From the NCBI GenBank assembly GCA_016716905.1, contig JADJUS010000003.1, positions 372,001 to 436,000 on the forward strand: a DNA stretch of 64,000 nt, read 5' to 3'. The position numbers were made by a program, and so were the translations under genes. Of the stretch, positions 16,709 to 25,107 are shown piece after piece. The stretch comes from Acidobacteriota bacterium. Lineage in GTDB: Bacteria > Acidobacteriota > Vicinamibacteria > Vicinamibacterales > SCN-69-37. Numbering within the stretch: position 1 is the stretch's first letter; every line of letters begins with the position of its first letter. Under the pieces are notes generated by a model. The model saw only the letters and a list, made by a program, of their open reading frames with translations. It did no database searches and was not told where the DNA came from.

Positions 16709-17836
16709 ATGATTCGCCGGCTGCAATACCTGAGCGTCGCCGTGTTCGTCGCGGCATTTGCGATAACCCAGGCCTCTCCCGAAGCGCAGGTCACGAGGGG
16801 CACCGTGGACACAACCGGGAAGACCGGCGCCGAGTTGTTCGCGCAGGCCTGTTCCGCGTGTCACGGACTCGACGGCAAGGGGAAAGAGGCCGGCGCGCTC
16901 GGCTTCGATGTGCCGACGCCCGATTTCACCGACTGCCAGTTTGCGCCGCGCGAAGCCAATGCCGATTGGGTCACGGTGGCGCACGAAGGTGGACCGGCGC
17001 GCGGCTTCTCAAACCACATGCCGGCGTTTGGCGGCGCCTTCAGCGAAGCGGACCTGTACAAGATCATTGGGCACGTCAAGACGTTTTGTGAAGTGCCGGA
17101 ATGGCCCCGAGGTGAGTTGAACCTGCCCAAGGCGCTGTTCACTGAAAAGGCGTTCCCCGAAGATGAATGGATCATGACGACGGCGTTTGGGCGTGGCCCG
17201 GCGAGTGCGTCAACCACGTTCGTGTACGAGAAGCGATTCGGACCCCGCAACCAGATCGAGATCAAGGTCCCCTTCGCGGCTTCCAGGAGTGGTGGGTCGT
17301 GGGTGGGTGGCGCCGGTGACCTGGCATTGGGCTTCAAGCGCGCCCTGGCTCACAGTCTGGACCGGGGGTACATTTTCTCGCTCTCAGGCGAGGTGATTCT
17401 GCCGACCGGAGACACCGCGGACGGCCTGTCGAAGGACACCACGGTGTTTGAGTCGTTCGTGACACTCGGGAAGTTGCTGCCCTCCGACGGATTCTTCCAG
17501 TTTCAGGGCGGCGTGGAACTTCCGGTCGATACACAGAAGGCCGGGCGCGAAGCGTTCTGGCGCGCAACAGTGGGCAAGACCTTCACCCAGAACGGCCCGT
17601 TTGGTCGCGCCTGGTCTCCGATGGTCGAAGTGCTTGCTGCGCGCGAACTTGAGTCTGGCGCGACGATCGATTGGGACATCGTGCCGCAGTTCCAGGTCAC
17701 GCTGAATACCCGGCAGCATGTGCGGTTCAACATCGGGTGGCGCACACCGCTGACCGGTCGCGGCCACCGCAGTTCGAGCGTGGTCATGTATTTCCTGTGG
17801 GATTGGTTTGATGGGGGATTGCGCGATGGTTGGTAA
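16709..17836 (+). CDS. monoheme c-type cytochrome fused to a predicted outer-membrane beta-barrel
   Basis: This 375-residue protein has a signal peptide (about 1-26). A class I cytochrome c domain carries heme motif CSACH at 48-52 and a likely Met ligand in HMPAFGGAF. From about residue 150 the sequence alternates hydrophobic and polar residues with aromatic girdle positions, as in beta-barrels (RNQIEIKVPFAASRSGG, GYIFSLSGEVILPTGD, HVRFNIGWRTPL). The end of the gene overlaps the pentaheme cytochrome gene by 11 bases. The fusion suggests electron transfer at or across the outer membrane; this is inference from architecture. Confidence 0.72.
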   Translation: MIRRLQYLSVAVFVAAFAITQASPEAQVTRGTVDTTGKTGAELFAQACSACHGLDGKGKEAGALGFDVPTPDFTDCQFAPREANADWVTVAHEGGPARGFSNHMPAFGGAFSEADLYKIIGHVKTFCEVPEWPRGELNLPKALFTEKAFPEDEWIMTTAFGRGPASASTTFVYEKRFGPRNQIEIKVPFAASRSGGSWVGGAGDLALGFKRALAHSLDRGYIFSLSGEVILPTGDTADGLSKDTTVFESFVTLGKLLPSDGFFQFQGGVELPVDTQKAGREAFWRATVGKTFTQNGPFGRAWSPMVEVLAARELESGATIDWDIVPQFQVTLNTRQHVRFNIGWRTPLTGRGHRSSSVVMYFLWDWFDGGLRDGW

Positions 17837-19535
17837 GGTTGCGGCCTGCGCGAGCATCGCCCTCTGGGCTACGACGCTGGTGGTGAGTGCGGAAAAGACG
17901 TCGAGCGTGGGAACCGAAAACGACCTCAGAGGTCCTTCGTCGTCTCAGGTAAGACCTCTGAGGTCGTTTTCGAATTCCGCCCAGGCGAATCCCCACATCA
18001 CTGCGGCTGGACTTTTCGTCGCGGCCGATACGTGCAGCGTCTGCCACAACAACGTGGTGACGCCGGCGGGTGAAGACGTGTCGATCTTCACCGACTGGCG
18101 CGCCTCGATGATGGCCAACTCCGCACGCGATCCGTATTGGATGGCTGCGGTGCGGCGAGAGGTGATGGATCACCCGGCGTCGGCCGCCGACATCGAAAAC
18201 GAGTGCTCGATCTGCCACATGCCGATGACGACGTTCCCGGACCGAGCGGCGGGACGCAAGGGGCGCATCTTTGATCACTTGCCGCTGGGCCGCCCGGACG
18301 ATCCCGACAACGCCCTGGCCGCAGACGGCGTGTCCTGCACGGTGTGCCATCAAATCCAGCCGGCCGGGCTGGGCACTCCGGCGAGCTTTACGGGTGGCTA
18401 CGTCATCGACGTGGCCGCCGCGCCAGGCACCCGACGCCTCTTTGGGCCATTCCAGATCGATACCGGGCGCACCCGTGTGATGCAGTCATCGTCGACCTTC
18501 CAGCCGGCGCAGTCCACACACATCCAGCAGTCCGAAGTGTGCGCCACGTGCCACACGCTCTTCACGCACTCGCTGGCGACCGGCGCGACCGATGTGAAGT
18601 TGCCGGAGCAGACGCCGTACCTCGAATGGCAGCAGAGTGCGTACAAGGACACGCAGAGTTGCCAGTCGTGCCACATGCCGGTGGTCGAAGGCGAGGTACC
18701 GCTGACCCAGATTCTGGGCCAGCCGCGGGCGGGGGTGTCACGGCACACGTTCCTGGGCGGCAACTTCTTCATGATGAAGATGCTCAACCGCTATCGAACG
18801 GACCTGGGCGTGCGAGCAACGCCGCGCGAGATGGATGCGGCCGTGGCGCGCACGCTGAGGCACCTGCAGGAAGACACCGCGCGCGTGTCGGTGACACGCG
18901 CCGAACGTACCTCCGCCGGTCTGTCGATCGATGTTGATGTGCAGAATCTGGCGGGGCACAAGTTGCCCACTGCCTATCCCTCGCGCCGGGCGTGGCTCCA
19001 TGTCGTGGTGAAGGATGCCGGTGGACGCGTGGTCTTTGAGTCGGGCGCATTCTCATCCGAAGGCCGCATCGCCGGCAACGACAACGATGCCGATGCGACG
19101 AAATTCGAGCCGCACTACGCCGAGATCACCCAGGCCGATCAGGTGCAGGTCTATGAGTCGATGATGGTGGACCCGGCGGGCCGTGTGACCACGGGCCTGC
19201 TGTCGGGCGCGCGTTACGTGAAGGACAATCGCCTGCTGCCTCGTGGGATGAACAAGGCGACCGCGACGGCTGACGTCGCCGTCCATGGCGCCGCCGCCAC
19301 GGATACGGATTTCGGCGATGGCCGCGATCGCGTGACCTATCGCGTGGCCCTTGAGAACGCGCAGGGGCCACTGACGGTCACCGCCGAGCTGTGGTACCAG
19401 CCCATCGGGTACCGCTGGGCCGTGAACTTCCGCAACTACGATGCACCGGAGCCGAAGCGCTTTATTGGCTACTGGGATTCGATGGCCAATGAGTCCGGCA
19501 TCGTGTTGGCCAAAGGCTCGGCCGCGGTCAGGTAG
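17826..19535 (+). CDS. pentaheme c-type cytochrome
   Basis: This 569-residue secreted protein (signal peptide MVGKVAACASIALWATTLVVSA) has five CxxCH motifs: CSVCH, CSICH, CTVCH, CATCH and CQSCH, all in the N-terminal half. The C-terminal half is beta-rich with GHKLPTAYPSRRAWLHVVV, a segment common in cytochrome c554-like multiheme proteins. ATG 17826 is preceded by GGGGG. It overlaps the barrel-cytochrome gene, implying coupled synthesis. Residues just after the signal peptide (TENDLRGPSSSQVRPLRSF) are encoded by a family A inverted repeat inserted in frame. Confidence 0.85.
   Translation: MVGKVAACASIALWATTLVVSAEKTSSVGTENDLRGPSSSQVRPLRSFSNSAQANPHITAAGLFVAADTCSVCHNNVVTPAGEDVSIFTDWRASMMANSARDPYWMAAVRREVMDHPASAADIENECSICHMPMTTFPDRAAGRKGRIFDHLPLGRPDDPDNALAADGVSCTVCHQIQPAGLGTPASFTGGYVIDVAAAPGTRRLFGPFQIDTGRTRVMQSSSTFQPAQSTHIQQSEVCATCHTLFTHSLATGATDVKLPEQTPYLEWQQSAYKDTQSCQSCHMPVVEGEVPLTQILGQPRAGVSRHTFLGGNFFMMKMLNRYRTDLGVRATPREMDAAVARTLRHLQEDTARVSVTRAERTSAGLSIDVDVQNLAGHKLPTAYPSRRAWLHVVVKDAGGRVVFESGAFSSEGRIAGNDNDADATKFEPHYAEITQADQVQVYESMMVDPAGRVTTGLLSGARYVKDNRLLPRGMNKATATADVAVHGAAATDTDFGDGRDRVTYRVALENAQGPLTVTAELWYQPIGYRWAVNFRNYDAPEPKRFIGYWDSMANESGIVLAKGSAAVR
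17915..17972. repeat. family A inverted repeat (copy 3) inside the pentaheme cytochrome coding sequence
   Basis: The arms 17915-17934 and 17953-17972 are perfect 20-bp inverted repeats with an 18-base loop and carry the AACGACCTCAGAGGT core. The element length keeps the reading frame open. It sits between the signal peptide and the first heme domain, where extra residues are tolerated. Confidence 0.92.
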
Positions 19536-19536
19536 C

Positions 19537-20526
19537 CTATCGGCCCTTCCGCTTCAACCACTCGCGTTGCTTCGCGTCCATCGCGGCGTCGCGGGCGTTT
19601 GCCGGCCCGATCCATTCCTTCTGGTAGACGGGGTTCTTTTCCAGCAGGTCCACGTATCGTGTGATGGTCGCTGGGTCTGCACCGCCGAGGATGTTCAGCG
19701 TCTGGGCGCTTGCGGCGGCGGCGAAGGCGTTCCAGATCTGTTCGCCGAACGCGGCTGTGGCCAACCGCGGCGACCCGAGGTAGCCGGGCCACTCGGGCCG
19801 GCGAGCGACGCCGATCGCTTCCTCCAACGTCTGGCCGGTGACGGCTGTCGCGGTTTTGTAACCCGGCGCCACGAGTTCGGGACGCAGATGGAGCATGAGG
19901 CTGTGTTCGTCCATGCCGGCATGCAGTGAGCGGCCGTCTTCCCGCTTTTCCGCGTCGGTCATCGATCCCATGGCGTTGCCCCACCCGCTGATTACCGGCA
20001 CCAGGTCCCACAGATTGACCATCCTGCCGCCGTAGGTGTCATGAAAAAAGTCGCCGGCATCGTCGATCGCACGAATGTGCAGCGGCGATCCATGGACGTG
20101 CACCACCATGATCCATCGGAATCCCTGTTCACCGAGTTCGGATGCCAGGTCCATGAACATCCCGCGCAATGTCGAGGGGCGGACCGCATATGTGCCAGGG
20201 AAACTGAAGCGGCCGCCGATTTCGTTCGATCCACTCGCGCCGATCGGAATCTGCGGGAAGAGGAGCACCGACCATCCGGGTTTGTTCGCGATGACGGACT
20301 GGGCGATCGCCTGCGTCAAGCGCTCGCTGAGGATGCCGTCGGTATACGCAGGGAGGAAGGGGCCGTGTTCTTCAAGCATGCCGCCGGTCAGAAGGACCAC
20401 TGTCTTCGTTTTGTCGAGCGCCTGCAATTGAGCGCTGTTCAGCTCGGCTAGTTTCAGCACCTGCGCACTGGCGGGAGACGCGAAGATCGATAGAGAAAGC
20501 GCACACACGACGACTCCAAAACGCAT
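19537..20526 (-). CDS. creatininase-family amidohydrolase, secreted
   Basis: This 329-residue protein has a signal peptide (MRFGVVVCALSLSIFASPASAQ). The creatininase fold is indicated by TGGMLEEHGPFLPAYTDGI (metal-binding Glu/His/Asp), PQIPIGASG, FPGTYAVRPSTLRGMFMDL and VVHVHGSPLHIRAIDDAGD, quoted here in part, followed by DEHSLML. The family hydrolyses cyclic amides or formamides; export of a member is somewhat unusual. The start at 20526 is chosen for the signal peptide; the frame extends to 20574. It is convergent with the cytochrome gene, with one base between them. Confidence 0.82.
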   Translation of the reverse strand: MRFGVVVCALSLSIFASPASAQVLKLAELNSAQLQALDKTKTVVLLTGGMLEEHGPFLPAYTDGILSERLTQAIAQSVIANKPGWSVLLFPQIPIGASGSNEIGGRFSFPGTYAVRPSTLRGMFMDLASELGEQGFRWIMVVHVHGSPLHIRAIDDAGDFFHDTYGGRMVNLWDLVPVISGWGNAMGSMTDAEKREDGRSLHAGMDEHSLMLHLRPELVAPGYKTATAVTGQTLEEAIGVARRPEWPGYLGSPRLATAAFGEQIWNAFAAAASAQTLNILGGADPATITRYVDLLEKNPVYQKEWIGPANARDAAMDAKQREWLKRKGR

Positions 20527-20565
20527 AGTCACCCCCATTTGGCTTTGCGATAAACTGGCCCCGCC

Positions 20566-21951
20566 ATGAAACATACCCTATTGACCTTTGCAGCCGTCGG
20601 CATGCTCGCCACCGGCTTGCCCGTCTTCACCAGTTCTGCACCTGAACTCCAGGGCGCCGGGCAGGCACCCGCGGGTGGCGCGGCCCCTTCGGCAGGCTCA
20701 GGGCAAGGCCAAGCGGCGCCGGATCCCATCCGTGAACTCGTGGGACACCTCGAACTGGAGCGGTACAAAGCAACGCTCAAGGGATTGGCGCAGTTCGGCG
20801 ACCGCCAGCAAGGCACCAAGCGCAACCGCGATGCGGTCGATTGGATCGAGGCGCAGCTCAAGAGTTACGGCTGCACCAACACGGAGCGCATCACGTACAC
20901 CTACGCACCCGCGGCACGTGGCGGCGGCGGTGGACAGGCCGCAGCCGGGCGCGCTGCCGGCGCGGGGCAGGCTGCTGGCGCGGGGCAGGCCGCCGGTGGG
21001 GGGCAGGGCGCCGCTCGCCAGGGTGGGCGAGGCGCCGCCGCAACGCCGCCAGCGCCGGGTTCCGCCGAGTGGGTGCGCCGCGGTCGCGAGGGCGGGTCCA
21101 CTCAGTACGGATTCCGCGGTCGCACGGGCGTGAACAGCAATCTCGACTCGCAACCCAATGAGGCGCTCCGCGCGCTGAACGCCGAACCGAGCGTGCCTGG
21201 TGAACGCCAGCAGGTCTTCTGCACCAAGATTGGCACCACGCGTCCCCAGGAGATGTACATCATTGGCGCCCACATGGACGGCCTCGGCAAGGGTGAAGCG
21301 GTGAATGATGATGGGTCGGGGACGGCGTTGGTGATGGAAATCGCGCGCATCCTTCACATGCCGGGTGTGACCAGCGACGTGTCCATCCGCTTCGCGCTCT
21401 GGAACAACGAAGAGAGCGGCCTCAACGGCGCGCGTGCGTACGTGGAACAGCGCGAGAAGTTGCAGGGCCTCGAGAGCCCGGCTGGATCTGGCAAGTATCC
21501 GGAGCCGAAGTGGCTCGGGATGATCCAGCACGACATGATGATGTGGGACCACGGGATGCCGCGCGCCGACGGCACGGTCAGCTCCGAGCAGCGCCCCGAG
21601 GCCGACGTGAACATCGAGTTCCAGTCCAATTCGAAGATGGTCGACCAGTCGATGAAGCTGGCGTTTGCGCTCAAGGCGGCCGCCGACGCGTACACCACGC
21701 ACTACCCGGCGACAGTGGGGCCGCACATGACCAACACCGATTCCACGCCCTTCATGGATCTGGTGCCGGCGATCAGCCTGCGCGAGAACGAGCGCGGCAT
21801 GCAGACCGGCGCCGGCTGGAACCCCCACTGGCACCAGCCGACTGACCTGTTCGCGACGTTCTCCGACAAGGACTTCCTGCTCGGTCTCAACGCCGCGCAA
21901 GTGACACTTTCAGGCGTTGCGCGGCTGGCGGGAGTCAAGACCGCCAAATAG
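20566..21951 (+). CDS. M28-family zinc aminopeptidase, secreted
   Basis: This 461-residue protein has a signal peptide. Zinc-site residues are His236 in GAHMDGLG, Asp in NDDGSGTA (248-249) and Glu282/Glu283 in WNNEESG. Further metal residues lie in QHDMMMWD and in the late WNPHWHQPTD. Two low-complexity Gly/Ala/Gln stretches (about 30-52 and 116-166) interrupt the domain; the second is a chain of GQAAGAGQAAG-like units and probably forms a surface loop. It would release N-terminal amino acids from peptides in the periplasm. It is divergent from the creatininase-like gene. Confidence 0.85.
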   Translation: MKHTLLTFAAVGMLATGLPVFTSSAPELQGAGQAPAGGAAPSAGSGQGQAAPDPIRELVGHLELERYKATLKGLAQFGDRQQGTKRNRDAVDWIEAQLKSYGCTNTERITYTYAPAARGGGGGQAAAGRAAGAGQAAGAGQAAGGGQGAARQGGRGAAATPPAPGSAEWVRRGREGGSTQYGFRGRTGVNSNLDSQPNEALRALNAEPSVPGERQQVFCTKIGTTRPQEMYIIGAHMDGLGKGEAVNDDGSGTALVMEIARILHMPGVTSDVSIRFALWNNEESGLNGARAYVEQREKLQGLESPAGSGKYPEPKWLGMIQHDMMMWDHGMPRADGTVSSEQRPEADVNIEFQSNSKMVDQSMKLAFALKAAADAYTTHYPATVGPHMTNTDSTPFMDLVPAISLRENERGMQTGAGWNPHWHQPTDLFATFSDKDFLLGLNAAQVTLSGVARLAGVKTAK

Positions 21952-21953
21952 CG

Positions 21954-22112
21954 TCACGACGTTCACGACGGATTACACGGAGGCGCAGAGGCACAGAGGC
22001 TCTTCTTGGTTCTTAAGAAGGAACCATGGCATTGGTTTTCCCCAAAGAACTCTGCGTCTCGGCGCCTCCTATGATCCTTCGTGGGGTAAGGGTTTTTATG
22101 ATCCTTCGTGGG
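21954..22112. repeat. family B inverted repeat, copy 1
   Basis: The left arm (TCACGACGGATTACACGGAGGCGCAGAG-like, 21954-22000) pairs with CTCTGCGTCTCGGCGCCTCC and TGATCCTTCGTG (22050-22084). A second TGATCCTTCGTGGG follows at 22099-22112 and overlaps the stop region of the leftward gene. It lies between two convergent genes. Confidence 0.85.
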
Positions 22113-23001
22113 TGACGATGTTGTTGATCTGGTAGACGCCAGTCGCAAGCGTTGTCGCGACTCCTTCCGCGACGAGCGCGCGGTTACCCAATCCAGCGTC
22201 TGCGCGCGAGAGGCCGGTGACTCGCGCCAGTTCACCTCGCGTCGTCATACCGGCGCCCTGCAGGAACGCGCGGGCGATTTCACGGAGCGCGGCCTCCCTG
22301 GGCATGGGCTGCGTCAATTGGTCGGGAAAGCGCCCGATCGCCAGTGTCCAGATGTAGGTGAACTTCGGCCGGTAGACGACCTCGCTCGGTACCACGAGCA
22401 TCGCCGCTTGCAGTTCGTCCAACGCCTTCTGAAATGACGGCCGATCGTGCACGCCCGACTCCTGGCGCAGGTCAATCGAACTCATCTCCCATTCGTGGCG
22501 CAGGACCTTGAGGACGGCCTGCGCGTTGGCACTCAGGCGGCGCCGTTCTCCTTTTTCAGGTACGCCCCAGATCGCCCAAAACGCGGGAATCAGCCGGGGC
22601 GCGATGAACATCGCTTTTCCGCGCGCCATCTTGCCGTAGTACACCTTGCCGCGCCGCAGCACTTCGTCTTTCAATTGCCACGTGAGTGACGCCTCGGGGT
22701 CGGTCTGCACGTTGCGGGGCATCACGGCGTCGCGCCTGCCACACACGGCGACGTAGAGTGACGGCCCCGGCCGGCGCGAGTCGGTCAGGCACGCCGCAAA
22801 GCCAACCCGTTCCACAAAACGTTCGGCATCCGGCGCCGTCTCCACTTGCCGCGTGCCCTCGCGTCGCCACTGAGCATCACGGTAGTCTTCAATTTCCTCA
22901 GGAAGGGGGAAACTGCGGGGGAAGGCACGGTCGACAATTGTGCCACGCGTGATCCTCGTCAGGTAACTCTGATACCCTGACGCCGCCAGAGGATCTTTCA
23001 T
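22096..23001 (-). CDS. AlkZ/YcaQ-related winged-helix protein
   Basis: This protein of about 301 residues has a central basic segment (LKDEVLRRGKVYYGKMARGKAMFIAPRLIPAFW, in part) and winged-helix-like C-terminal repeats (GMTTRGELARVTGLSRADAG). They resemble AlkZ-related proteins, the relatives of DNA glycosylases that unhook crosslinks. The frame stays open to 23391 but that part is antisense to hflK. The start at 23001 shares the CATG sequence with the hflK start on the other strand. Its last codons (THEGS) and stop come from the family B repeat. Function by homology only, moderate certainty. Confidence 0.55.
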   Translation of the reverse strand: MKDPLAASGYQSYLTRITRGTIVDRAFPRSFPLPEEIEDYRDAQWRREGTRQVETAPDAERFVERVGFAACLTDSRRPGPSLYVAVCGRRDAVMPRNVQTDPEASLTWQLKDEVLRRGKVYYGKMARGKAMFIAPRLIPAFWAIWGVPEKGERRRLSANAQAVLKVLRHEWEMSSIDLRQESGVHDRPSFQKALDELQAAMLVVPSEVVYRPKFTYIWTLAIGRFPDQLTQPMPREAALREIARAFLQGAGMTTRGELARVTGLSRADAGLGNRALVAEGVATTLATGVYQINNIVTHEGS

Positions 23002-24053
23002 GAACAACGATGACGACCTGCCGCCCCGGGGGCCACTGGATTGGGTGCCTGACTTTCGTGAAGCCGGTCGCATACCGCGACCAGGGTGGGCCACGACGCG
23101 CTTCCTGAAGCTGGGGATCGTTACGGTGCTGGCGATCATCACGGTGACCAGCACGGCGTTCCAGATCAAACCCGAAGAAGTCGGCCTGGTGCTGCGTTTC
23201 GGCCGGGCGGTTCGTACCACAGAGCCCGGGCTCCACTTCAAAATGCCGTTTGTGGAGCAGGTGCTGCGCGTGCCAGTGCAGCGCCAACTCAAGGAAGAAT
23301 TTGGCTTCCGCACGACGACGCCAGGGATCCGGTCGACGTTCTCGACCGAGGATTTCAGGGGCGAGTCGGTGATGCTGACCGGCGACCTCAACGTGGCTGT
23401 CGTTGAATGGGTCGTCCAGTATCGCGTGACCGATCCCTACAGCTACCTCTTCAAGCTTCGCAGCCTCACCGATACGTTTCGGAGCATGAGTCAGGCGGTC
23501 ATGCGCGAAGTGGTGGGCGATCGTACGGTCACAGAAGTCCTCACCGTCGGCCGACAGGAAATCGCGACCACGTCCGGAGCGACTTCTGCAGGAGATGGTC
23601 AACCAATACGAAATGGGCATCGTCATCGAGCAGATCGTGCTGCAGGATGTGACGCCTCCCGATCCCGTGAAGCCCTCCTGGGATGAAGTGAACCAGGCGC
23701 AGCAGCAGCGCGATCGCCTGATCAACGAGGCGCGTGCCGAATACAACAAAGTCGTGCCGCGCGCCAAGGGCGAGGCCGAGCAGGCCGTGCTTCAGGCGGA
23801 AGGGTACGCGCTTGAGCGCGTCAACGGTGCGCGGGGCGATGCGTCGCGGTTCAAGTCGGTGTACGAGGCCTATCGAAAGGCGCCTGAAGTCACGCGACGG
23901 CGGTTGTATCTGGAGACGATGCAGCGCGTGCTGCCGCAATTGGGCGCCAAGGTCTTCATGGACAAGGGCACCGGCACCGTCATTCCGCTGCCGATCGACA
24001 GCATCAAGGGGCTTCTTGGCGTGACCGATCCGAAGGCAGGAGGTGGCCGATGA
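23000..24053 (+). CDS. hflK: HflK-like SPFH membrane protein, interrupted by a one-base frameshift
   Basis: Read as one gene this encodes about 350 residues: a membrane anchor (about 33-53), the SPFH/band 7 domain (VGLVLRFGRAV, EPGLHFKMPFVEQVLRVPV) and an alpha-helical C-part. At about 23570-23573 one extra base breaks the frame. Before it the protein reads VGRQEIATT, and after removing one base it continues PERLLQEMVNQYEMGIVIEQI, exactly as expected for HflK. HflK and HflC form a complex that regulates the FtsH protease. The stop overlaps hflC (ATGA). Intact hflC beside it suggests a sequencing error rather than a dead gene. Confidence 0.88.
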
Positions 24054-24973
24054 CCATCGCCAAAGGCGCCGTCGCGCTGCTCGCCCTGATCCTGGTGTCG
24101 TCGTCCACGTACACGGTCAGCGAGACCGAGCAGGTCATCATCACGCAGTTTGGTGAGCCTCGCGGGAATCCCATCAGTCAGCCGGGGATTCACTTCAAGA
24201 TTCCGTTCGTGCAGCAAGCAAACGTATTCGAGAAGCGTTTCCTCGAGTGGGATGGCAGCCCGAATCAGATGCCCACCAAGGACAAGCGCTTCATCTGGGT
24301 GGACATGTACGCACGGTGGCGGATTACCGATCCGCTGAAGTTCTTTCAGCGCCTGCGGGACGAGCGCGGGGCGCAGTCGCGCCTCGACGATATCCTGGAC
24401 GGCGAAACGCGCAACGCCGTTGCCAGCTACGACCTGATTGAACTGGTGCGCAGCAGCAACCGGCCCGCCGACAGCATCCCAATCGAGAGCGAAGAGGAAC
24501 GCATTGTCCTTGAGCAGATCTCGAAGGGCCGCCGGGCGATTGCCGCCAGCATCCTGGAAGCCGCGCGCGCGCGAACGCTCGACCTCGGCATAGAGGTGCT
24601 CGACATTCGCCTGAAGCGCATTAACTACGTGGACGAAGTGGCCAAGGACGTCTACGCGCGCATGATCGCCGAGCGGCGGCGGATCGCGGAGCGCTTCCGG
24701 TCAGAGGGTGAAGGCGAGGCCGCGCGCATCCAGGGCGAACGTCAGCGCGACCTGCAGCGCATCCAGTCTGAGGCCTACCGCCTGGCCCAGGAACTGCGCG
24801 GCAAGGCCGACGCCGAGGCGACGGCGATCTACGCCGAGGCCTACGGCCGAGACGCGGAGTTCTACGCGTTCTTCAAATCGCTCGAGACCTACGAGCGCGT
24901 GATCGACGGCAAGACCTACTTCGTCCTGGGCACCGACAGCGATCTGCTGAGATACCTTCGCTCGCCGCGATAG
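24050..24973 (+). CDS. hflC: HflC-like SPFH protein, regulator of FtsH
   Basis: This 307-residue protein has an N-terminal membrane segment (AVALLALILVSSSTYTVSE). The SPFH domain starts with TEQVIITQFGEPRGNPISQPG and has WDGSPNQMPTKDKRF. A long helical region contains ERRRIAERFRSEGEGEAARIQGERQRDL (in part), the classic HflC Ala/Glu/Arg-rich coiled coil. The C-terminus (GRDAEFYAFFKSLETYERV, VLGTDSDLLRYL) also fits. It is translationally coupled to hflK by a four-base overlap. Confidence 0.95.
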   Translation: MTIAKGAVALLALILVSSSTYTVSETEQVIITQFGEPRGNPISQPGIHFKIPFVQQANVFEKRFLEWDGSPNQMPTKDKRFIWVDMYARWRITDPLKFFQRLRDERGAQSRLDDILDGETRNAVASYDLIELVRSSNRPADSIPIESEEERIVLEQISKGRRAIAASILEAARARTLDLGIEVLDIRLKRINYVDEVAKDVYARMIAERRRIAERFRSEGEGEAARIQGERQRDLQRIQSEAYRLAQELRGKADAEATAIYAEAYGRDAEFYAFFKSLETYERVIDGKTYFVLGTDSDLLRYLRSPR

Positions 24974-24974
24974 T

Positions 24975-25107
24975 CTCACGACGCATTACAGGAGACGCCG
25001 AGACACGGAGGATTGCCGCTGAATCTGGCGCGGCCGCGGTCCGGCACGCAGCCCTGCGAAAACCCAGCCTCTGAGTCTCTGCGTCTCTTGTGATCCGTCG
25101 TGATCAG
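24975..25107. repeat. family B inverted repeat, copy 2
   Basis: The left arm TCTCACGACGCATTACAGGAGACGCCGAGAC (24974-25014, quoted in part as TTACAGGAGACGCCGAGAC) pairs with GTCTCTGCGTCTCTTGTGATCCGTCGTGA (about 25073-25103). It fills the gap between the convergent hflC and alpha/beta hydrolase genes and may act as a two-way terminator. Confidence 0.85.

Noticed and set aside
22999..23391. N-terminal extension of the AlkZ-related protein up to 23391
   Set aside because: This part is antisense to hflK and has no similarity of its own; the family length fits a start at 23001.
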